Of a stretch of 32,536 nucleotides of DNA, positions 1 to 5,527 are shown in pieces. The position numbers and the translations under genes were made by a program. Location of the stretch: the NCBI GenBank assembly GCA_030682655.1, contig JAUXNU010000181.1, positions 1 through 32,536 on the forward strand, read 5' to 3'. The stretch comes from Actinomycetota bacterium (GTDB lineage Bacteria > Actinomycetota > Coriobacteriia > Anaerosomatales > JAUXNU01). The notes below the pieces were generated by a model. The model did not search any database. It was not told the origin of the DNA and saw only the letters and a list, made by a program, of their open reading frames with translations. Position 1 is the stretch's first letter, and each line of letters begins with the position of its first letter.

Positions 1-1
1 C

Positions 2-550
2 AACGCAGAGGTGGACGTGCGAGAGCGACTGGCTCCCGACGTGCTGCAGGCCGCCGTGAGCATCCAGCTCCTGAGGACGGGCGAAGGCATCATACGAACT
101 GCTCCGCTGGTGGCCCGCAACCACCTGCTCCAAGGGGCGCCCGAGCCGACACGTGTGTTCTACGCCCGAGCTCTCATGACCGCGGGGATCGACGAGAACA
201 CGGCCGCCAGCGTGATGGTCAAGTCGTGTCGGGGCGACGAGCCGCTCGAGGCTACGGCGACCCGCATCGCGACCGTCTTCGCAGAAGCCCAAGCGCTCCG
301 CCCGTCCGAGTGGGCGGCGTGGCGCAACGAGAACGCGCTCCCCGAGCTCTCGGCGGGACTGCAGCAGACCGCGGCCACGCTCCACCTGCTCGAGCAGGTG
401 TCACGGCATCTGTCCCCACAGAGCTCGCCGGCGGCCCAGGAGGTTGCACGGATTGACTGGGGCAGGCTCGGACGAGCCACACGCCCGACAGGGCGCACGG
501 ACGGGGGTCGCGGCATGACGCTCGACCCACGCGACGGGCTGTCGTCTTAG
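2..550 (+). CDS. Hypothetical protein, probably 3'-end of a gene starting upstream
   Basis: The frame is open to the left edge of the window, so this is probably the C-terminal part of a larger protein; the first possible internal start is a GTG at 11. The visible 180 or so residues are mostly helical, rich in Ala, Leu, Arg and Glu, with no membrane segment, signal peptide or recognised motif. The last 30 residues are Gly/Arg/Thr-rich and look disordered. It lies 84 bases upstream of the chosen parA start and on the same strand, so it may belong to the replication or partition block of the element. Function is not recognised. Confidence 0.6.
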   Translation, partial: NAEVDVRERLAPDVLQAAVSIQLLRTGEGIIRTAPLVARNHLLQGAPEPTRVFYARALMTAGIDENTAASVMVKSCRGDEPLEATATRIATVFAEAQALRPSEWAAWRNENALPELSAGLQQTAATLHLLEQVSRHLSPQSSPAAQEVARIDWGRLGRATRPTGRTDGGRGMTLDPRDGLSS

Positions 551-621
551 AAGAACACTCCCGGAAAGGTAGTGCCAATGGCTGCTCGGTACGCTCAAGT
601 GGGCGCTGCCCGCGAATCGAT

Positions 622-628
622 GAAGGGG
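622..628 (+). promoter_or_regulatory. Ribosome binding site deciding the parA start
   Basis: GAAGGGG lies 6 bases before the ATG at 635. Another purine run (GGAAAGG, 563-569) precedes the alternative GTG/ATG starts at 572 and 578. The 635 start is preferred because ParA/Soj proteins normally begin about ten residues before the P-loop. Confidence 0.5.
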
Positions 629-634
629 ACACGA

Positions 635-1435
635 ATGCAGAGAACGACCAGGCGGATCGCCATCGCCTCGCAGAAGGGCGGCGTCGGGAAGACGACCACG
701 GCCTGGAACGTCGCGGCAGGGCTCACCGCCAAAGGACGCGACGTGCTCGTCGTGGATCTCGACGGCCAGTGCCACCTGACCACCGGCGTGCTCGGCGCAC
801 CGCCGGCGCGAAGCCTGTGGGACGTGTTGACGGATGGCATGACCGCAGAAGAGGCAATTGTGCCAGGCCCGGAGTTCGCCCTGCTTGCCGCCTCTGAGAT
901 GCTGTCTCGCGCCGACTACGATCTCGGTGGTCGGCCGGGCCGGGATTTCCTTCTCTCCCGCGCCCTGAAGGGCCGACGCGATCCAGGAAGCGGCACACGG
1001 GCGCCGGGTGTGCAGGACGCCTACGACTACATCATCTTGGACTGCCCGCCGTCTCTCGGCATCATGACCGCCAACGCGCTCGCCTACGCCAGTGAGGTCA
1101 TCGTTCCGGTCACACCGGGGCTCTTCGCCGTCAGCGGACTTGGGATGCTGGGCTCTGTCATCGCCGAGACGATCGACGCTGGCGTCAACGAGGACCTGGG
1201 AATAGCTGGCACCCTGCTCACCCAGTACGAGGGTGGTACGGGCCTGCACCGCAGTATCGCGTCAGCCGTCGAGGAGCAGTTCCCCGGGCTGCTCTACCCG
1301 CTCGCGATTCGCAAGAACGTGGCAATCGGCGAGGCGCACGCCGAGGGTCGAAGCGTGCTGTCCTACGCGCCGAAGAGCCATGGCGCGGCCGACTACACCG
1401 AACTCGTCGAGCATCTGATCAGGCAGGAGGGTTAG
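635..1435 (+). CDS. parA: ParA/Soj-family partition ATPase
   Basis: A 266-residue Walker-type ATPase that would segregate or position the element's DNA together with the ParB protein encoded next to it. The deviant Walker A motif KGGVGKTT is at residues 14-21, the A' segment DLDGQ at about 41-45, and the Walker B segment ILDCPPSLG about two thirds of the way along, followed by the usual ParA stretch TPGLFAVSGL. Length and motif order fit the chromosomal-type Soj/ParA family, with no N-terminal HTH extension. The parB start follows the stop by 2 bases, so the two genes are likely cotranscribed and translationally coupled. Longer starts at 572 and 578 are possible. A cargo-positioning or conjugation role cannot be excluded. 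Confidence 0.93.
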   Translation: MQRTTRRIAIASQKGGVGKTTTAWNVAAGLTAKGRDVLVVDLDGQCHLTTGVLGAPPARSLWDVLTDGMTAEEAIVPGPEFALLAASEMLSRADYDLGGRPGRDFLLSRALKGRRDPGSGTRAPGVQDAYDYIILDCPPSLGIMTANALAYASEVIVPVTPGLFAVSGLGMLGSVIAETIDAGVNEDLGIAGTLLTQYEGGTGLHRSIASAVEEQFPGLLYPLAIRKNVAIGEAHAEGRSVLSYAPKSHGAADYTELVEHLIRQEG

Positions 1436-1437
1436 GC

Positions 1438-2391
1438 ATGGGGCGACCGAGGATCGAGCGCGGCGCGAAGCAGGGCGATGTGATCAGGGATCGCGTGGCG
1501 GCCGTGGCCGCACGCTCCGCGCGGCCAACCAGCCTGCTCGGCCAGAGGACAGATAGGTCGGTGACCGTGCCCCTCGACCAGCTCCACCCGGACCCGCGCA
1601 ACAACGAGGTGTTCGAGCTCGGAGGCATCGAGGATCTGGCGCGCGATATAGAGGCCAACGGACTGGCCCACTACCCCGTCGTGCGTCCCCATCCCGAGCT
1701 CGAGGACGAGTACATGATCGTGGCTGGCCATCGCCGCCACGCGGCGCTCTCGCTGCTCGTCGAGCAGGGTCATGGTGGGCGCTTCGGGCAGGTGGCCTGC
1801 CACCTCGTGCCCTCCGATGACTTGGACTCCGGTGTGCTCATGCTCACCACCAATGTTCGGCAGCGCGACCTCTCCACACTGGAACGCATCCACACGATCA
1901 CCTTTGCCCAAAGCCTTGTCGCCGAGCTTCGCGAGGCGGGGCGCCTTGAAACGGGAACGACGACGGACGGCAAGATCGCCGAACTCGTCAACCTCGCGCC
2001 ACGCACCGTCGCTTACTACCGTTCGCTGACCAAGCTCATCGAGGGTCTTCGCGCATTGCTCGACGAGCGCCGTATCACGTTCACGACGGCACGAGAGCTC
2101 GCGCAGCAGCCCATCAATGTCCAAGAACGTGTGTTGGCACAGATCGAGTCGGGGGAAGACGGCGCGCTGAGCGGCGCGCAGGTCGCCGCGTTGACGGAGT
2201 CGGCGACGTCCAAGGAGCCGACCGTGACCAAGGCTCCCGACGCCGACAAGCTCATCACCGCGCTGGAACGTGCTGCCGAGAAGGTCTCGAACCTAGAGCA
2301 GACCACGCCAGATGAGATCGCCACGTTCACGCCACGCATCGCCGCCGTCGCCGATCTCCTGGATGCCATCACCGCCAAGAGAGGGATCTAG
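1438..2391 (+). CDS. parB: ParB/Spo0J-like partition protein
   Basis: A 317-residue protein that should bind centromere-like sites and stimulate the adjacent ParA. The N-terminal ParB/sulfiredoxin-like nuclease fold begins near residue 40 with PLDQLHPDPRNN, followed by the arginine-rich signature GHRRHAAL near residue 100, which in Spo0J proteins is the CTP-binding GERR motif; here the second residue is His. An HTH follows near residues 180-200 (GKIAELVNLAPRTVAYY). The C-terminal 70 residues are Ala/Glu/Lys-rich and helical and could mediate dimerisation. The ATG lies 2 bases after parA. No parS repeat was recognised by eye. Element-borne ParB-like proteins sometimes act as regulators instead. 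Confidence 0.9.
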   Translation: MGRPRIERGAKQGDVIRDRVAAVAARSARPTSLLGQRTDRSVTVPLDQLHPDPRNNEVFELGGIEDLARDIEANGLAHYPVVRPHPELEDEYMIVAGHRRHAALSLLVEQGHGGRFGQVACHLVPSDDLDSGVLMLTTNVRQRDLSTLERIHTITFAQSLVAELREAGRLETGTTTDGKIAELVNLAPRTVAYYRSLTKLIEGLRALLDERRITFTTARELAQQPINVQERVLAQIESGEDGALSGAQVAALTESATSKEPTVTKAPDADKLITALERAAEKVSNLEQTTPDEIATFTPRIAAVADLLDAITAKRGI

Positions 2392-2395
2392 CACC

Positions 2396-3484
2396 ATGGC
2401 TGAAGCATGGATCATCACCTGCGACGAGCGCCGGGCCGGAGCGCTCACGACCGGTACGCTCGAGGCCGGCGTCGTGCTCGCCGGCACGACCATCGCCAAC
2501 GTGGACACGCTGAAAGACGCGGGCGGCACTGCGGCAAACGCCGGGGTAAGCGTGCTCGTGCTTGATGCGGCGAGCAGTCCGTCAGAGACTGCGGTGCGCT
2601 CGACGATCGCGGCCGTGCGGCTGGTGCGCGGCGATGCCGTACGCATATTGCTCGTTGTCGACGAGTTCACGCGCCCTGGCGAGCCCCTCGTCATCTCGGC
2701 GCTGAACGACGGAGTCAGAGACATTGTGGCCGCGTCGCCGAGCGAGCTTGCAGCCACGCTTGCGATGGTGCTCTCGACCGAGACCAGCTACGCCGACGCG
2801 ATGCGTTGGCGAGGCGAGGACGCGCCGGCTCCAGCTAGGGGCGGCTTCATGTGGCCGGCGGCATCGGTCAAGCCACACGTGGTGGAGCGCGTCGTGGAGG
2901 TCGAGCGCGTCAAGTGGGTTGGAACGCCGGTCGTGACCGTCGCCGGAGCGCAGCGCCGCGTGGGCACCACGCACCTCGCGCTGTCTCTCGGCCGTGTGCT
3001 GCAGGCCCAAGGGCTGCGAGCGGCCGTAATCGTGCCGGCAGTCACGCTGGCGGCGCTGGGGGATACCTATGAGCTCGATTTCGACGGACTGGGCCGAGGG
3101 CAGCGCGCCGACTTCGACGGCCTGATGCTCGCAAGCGATGTCACACCGGGGGACCTGGTCGACGCCGAGGTCGTCGTGTGGGACACCGGCGTCTACGAAG
3201 ACTCTGCGGACACCTTCAAGCTCGGAGCGGTGCGTTGCCTTGTGTTCGGCGGGTGTGAGTGGGAGCTCGGCCCGATAAGCGAGATTGTCAGCAGCGAGCC
3301 CGAGGACGTGATCGCCGGCTTCACCTACTGCGTGACGCTTGCGACAGAGGACGATTTCGCGTTGTGTGTCGAGGATCTGGCGGGCTTGTCGTGCGTGCAG
3401 GTTGCCTTCCCGAGCGACTGGAAGGACGGGGCCTCGCGAGCTGACCTAGCCGCGATCGTTTCCGCGATCGGGCGGGAGGCCTAG
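2396..3484 (+). CDS. CpaE/TadZ-like MinD-superfamily protein with degenerate P-loop
   Basis: A 362-residue protein. The ATG at 2396 has a good purine run (AGAGAGGG) about 11 bases upstream and follows the parB stop by 4 bases; the frame is open further upstream, but that part overlaps parB. Residues 1-125 alternate short beta strands and helices like a receiver-type or pseudo-receiver domain. A ParA/MinD-like domain follows, with VTVAGAQRRVGTTH at about 180-193. This aligns with the deviant Walker A motif, but both lysines are replaced (GGVGKT becomes RRVGTT). A Walker B-like VVVWDTG comes later. Family knowledge: CpaE/TadZ proteins have this two-domain layout and localise secretion or pilus machinery. 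Here a role in placing the partition or transfer apparatus is inference, and ATP hydrolysis is doubtful. Confidence 0.7.
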   Translation: MAEAWIITCDERRAGALTTGTLEAGVVLAGTTIANVDTLKDAGGTAANAGVSVLVLDAASSPSETAVRSTIAAVRLVRGDAVRILLVVDEFTRPGEPLVISALNDGVRDIVAASPSELAATLAMVLSTETSYADAMRWRGEDAPAPARGGFMWPAASVKPHVVERVVEVERVKWVGTPVVTVAGAQRRVGTTHLALSLGRVLQAQGLRAAVIVPAVTLAALGDTYELDFDGLGRGQRADFDGLMLASDVTPGDLVDAEVVVWDTGVYEDSADTFKLGAVRCLVFGGCEWELGPISEIVSSEPEDVIAGFTYCVTLATEDDFALCVEDLAGLSCVQVAFPSDWKDGASRADLAAIVSAIGREA

Positions 3485-3486
3485 CG

Positions 3487-3798
3487 ATGCTCCCCACCCG
3501 CCGCCCGCGTTTGGTGGCGCAGCGCCGCGACAGGGATGCCCGCGCGGCACGTGCCGCTGCAGAGCAGCGAGCCGGCGAACTCGAGGCGCGCAAGGTCGCT
3601 GAGGCGATCGAGCGCGACCGCGCCCGCAGGCGCAGGGCTGCCACCCCGCTTGCGCGGGCTCTTGAGACGATCGGTGGCTGGGTCCTGTCGATCCTTGGCG
3701 CGCTTGCTGTCTCGCTCGCCCTTACCTGGCTTCTTCGCCACCCGCAAATGCTCGACTCGCTGACGAGCGCTGTGCGGTCGATCCTGCGCCTCAAGTAG
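3487..3798 (+). CDS. Small single-pass membrane protein with basic coiled-coil N-terminus
   Basis: A 103-residue protein. Residues 1-55 are very rich in Arg, Ala and Glu and look like a cytoplasmic helical or coiled-coil segment. Residues 62-83 form one clear transmembrane helix (IGGWVLSILGALAVSLALTW), and about 20 residues follow. The ATG comes 2 bases after the previous stop with a GGGAGG-type site upstream, so it belongs to the same operon. No family is recognised. Small membrane proteins of this kind are frequent in conjugation and secretion modules, where they anchor larger complexes; that role is inferred here from context only. Confidence 0.75.
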   Translation: MLPTRRPRLVAQRRDRDARAARAAAEQRAGELEARKVAEAIERDRARRRRAATPLARALETIGGWVLSILGALAVSLALTWLLRHPQMLDSLTSAVRSILRLK

Positions 3799-3885
3799 GA
3801 CGCCGCGCAGACGCGCCAAGGGGCGCTGAGCACAAAGTCAGAGACGGTCAGAGCGTTGACGTACGATTCCGCCGACAGGGAGCTC

Positions 3886-3893
3886 GAGGAGGG
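3886..3893 (+). promoter_or_regulatory. Strong ribosome binding site supporting a TTG start
   Basis: GAGGAGGG lies 6 bases before the TTG at 3900. It is the best Shine-Dalgarno match seen among the genes checked in this window, and the signal peptide begins immediately after, so the rare TTG start is well supported. Confidence 0.6.
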
Positions 3894-3899
3894 ATCTCA

Positions 3900-4820
3900 T
3901 TGCGGTTCGTTCGTTCAGGAGTGGCGATAGTGGTCGCGGCGCTGGTCTTCTGCGCGCCTGCGTTTGGCGCGGGTGGGCCAGTGACCCGTGAGGTTATCGG
4001 TGTAGCAGAGCCCGACGATGCGCTGTTCGCGCCGTCGGTCGAGGAGAGCGGCACGGTCTATGTGCTCGACAGGATCGAGTGGACGGAGCGGTTCGAACGC
4101 GACCGGAGCGTCTGGCACGAGGTCGAGTACGACTTTGGCGCGCAGGTGGGCCAGGTGGAGCCGCCGGCCACGCTTGCTGCGCTCTACCACGACGAGGTGA
4201 CGCGGGTCACGGTCGACGCGCCGCTTCGCTTCGAGCGGTTGGTGAGCGCCGGCGCGTCGACGCGCGGTCGGGAGATCGAGGTCTTCGTCCACACGAGCTA
4301 CGACACGGCGGCCTACGAGCTCGCGCCGGGGGTGTCGGTCCGCTTCGATGCGCCGACGCCACAGATCTCTGGTGTTGAGGTCTCGCGGGCGCTCCTCGAG
4401 GCGCTGCACTATGACCCTGCGGTCTACCGGCTGGTCGAGACCTCATGGACGGGGTCGGCGCGCAAGGACGGGGACAAGACTGTTCGCGAGGCGAGCTACA
4501 CCGTGGAGCGGGTCGCCGAGGTCCAGCGAGCGGTCTACGGCGGGGACGTGGCCCTGCCGGACGTGCTCGTCCACGACGGGATCGCCACCTACCGCTCTCC
4601 GACAACGGCGGAAGCTGTGACGAAGACCGCCGCTGAAGCTGTCGAGACGGCTGCCGACGACCCCGCCTCGCTCGTGCCGTGGATTGCGGCCGGGGCCGTT
4701 GCCGCGACGACGATCCTCGGGGTGCTCGTCTACTGGCGGCGGAGACGCCGCAGGGCGCTCGACGAGGATGACACCAGCTTGGAGCCCGGTGACGCTGAAA
4801 TGGAGGGCGAAGATGCGTAA
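3900..4820 (+). CDS. Exported, membrane-anchored surface protein of unknown function
   Basis: A 306-residue protein starting at a TTG. Residues 1-24 are a signal peptide (Arg-rich start, hydrophobic core, likely cleavage after AFGA). The ectodomain, about 25-255, is beta-rich and acidic, with recurring patterns such as WHEVEYDFG and REASYTVERV and no cysteine pattern or catalytic motif. Near the C-terminus are one transmembrane helix (about 259-279), a stop-transfer run of six arginines and an acidic cytoplasmic tail. There is no LPxTG motif, so it is held by its own helix rather than a sortase. The next gene overlaps its last codons, suggesting coupled expression with the other surface proteins. 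A mating-contact or adhesion role is possible but not shown. Confidence 0.75.
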   Translation: MRFVRSGVAIVVAALVFCAPAFGAGGPVTREVIGVAEPDDALFAPSVEESGTVYVLDRIEWTERFERDRSVWHEVEYDFGAQVGQVEPPATLAALYHDEVTRVTVDAPLRFERLVSAGASTRGREIEVFVHTSYDTAAYELAPGVSVRFDAPTPQISGVEVSRALLEALHYDPAVYRLVETSWTGSARKDGDKTVREASYTVERVAEVQRAVYGGDVALPDVLVHDGIATYRSPTTAEAVTKTAAEAVETAADDPASLVPWIAAGAVAATTILGVLVYWRRRRRRALDEDDTSLEPGDAEMEGEDA

Positions 4821-5523
4821 GCACCCGGTACTGGTCTCTGCTGTTCTCACCGCACTCGTGTGTGGGTGTGTGGCCGTGGCTGCATCCTTGAGTGCGCCAG
4901 ACGCCGGGAACGCCGGAGGTGCGGCGGGTAACACGCCGGATTCCACGTCCTCCGCGGTCTGGGGGTATGCGGTCTACTGGGACGAGTGGCCGGATACGGT
5001 GACAGCGGCCCCTGCCGAGGTGGTCGAAACCACCGAGATGGTCGTGGCCGTCGCGGCGCCTGAGGCGTCAGCCCCCGCGGGCGAGACCGGGTCTGCGAGC
5101 TCAGCGGGCAAGACGACTGCGCCGAGTCCGAGCAAGCCCGCTCCGGCACCTGCGCCGGCACCTGCGCCCGCACCTGCGCCCACACCGCCGCCCGCTGCGG
5201 CGGCACCCGAGGTCATCGGCGGGTATGGCGCGTCAATCGCGAGCTACATCAATCCGTCGGCGACCTATGACAGCACACTCCAAAGCCAGTGCATCGCCCA
5301 GGCGAAGCGCATGGCGCTTGCCTCGGCGCTATCGCACTCGAGCTACGCGCCGGAGAGCTGCGCCAGCTTCGGTGACGGCATGACAGCGCTTGGCGGGGGT
5401 GGGGGAGGCGTGGCCGGCGCTCTCTACGGTCACTGTCCGCAACTCGGCTCGTGCTCACGCCTCGGCGTGGGGCTCGTGCTCTACAACGGTACGCTCTGGG
5501 CTGTCGCGCAGGGCGGTGAGTAG
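4813..5523 (+). CDS. Exported protein with Ala-Pro linker and short CAP-like C-terminal domain
   Basis: A 236-residue secreted protein. The ATG at 4813 overlaps the upstream stop by 8 bases and follows GGAGGGCGA. Residues 1-25 form a signal peptide or lipoprotein-like leader containing two cysteines. A disordered acidic/Thr-rich part follows, then an Ala-Pro linker at about 108-131 that would span the cell wall. The last 100 residues contain AKRMALASALSHSS and a later GVGLVLYNGTLWAVAQ, resembling the first helix (with its His, H175) and last strand of a CAP/SCP domain. The domain is shorter than the usual 120-150 residues and lacks a clear central part, so it may be a degenerate or minimal CAP domain. 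Similar short CAP-like proteins occur in Gram-positive mobile elements. Its target is unknown. Confidence 0.7.
   Translation: MRKHPVLVSAVLTALVCGCVAVAASLSAPDAGNAGGAAGNTPDSTSSAVWGYAVYWDEWPDTVTAAPAEVVETTEMVVAVAAPEASAPAGETGSASSAGKTTAPSPSKPAPAPAPAPAPAPAPTPPPAAAAPEVIGGYGASIASYINPSATYDSTLQSQCIAQAKRMALASALSHSSYAPESCASFGDGMTALGGGGGGVAGALYGHCPQLGSCSRLGVGLVLYNGTLWAVAQGGE
5145..5180 (+). repeat. Three tandem 12-bp units encoding the Ala-Pro linker
   Basis: GGCACCTGCGCC occurs twice exactly (5145-5156, 5157-5168) and a third time with one change (5169-5180). The units encode alternating Ala-Pro dipeptides. The copy number could vary by slippage and so change linker length. Confidence 0.8.
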
Positions 5524-5527
5524 CTCC

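Noticed and set aside
401-1249. Long open frame on the - strand across the parA region
   Set aside because: It mirrors the parA and upstream frames, has no recognisable motif, and such antisense frames are expected in high-GC coding DNA.
3813-3826. GCGCC/GGCGC inverted repeat after the small membrane protein gene
   Set aside because: The stem has only 5 bp and no T-rich tail; it is too weak to call a terminator in DNA this GC-rich.
3856-3867. TTGACG followed by TACGAT as a possible promoter for the surface-protein genes
   Set aside because: The two boxes are directly adjacent instead of about 17 bases apart, so they cannot form one promoter.
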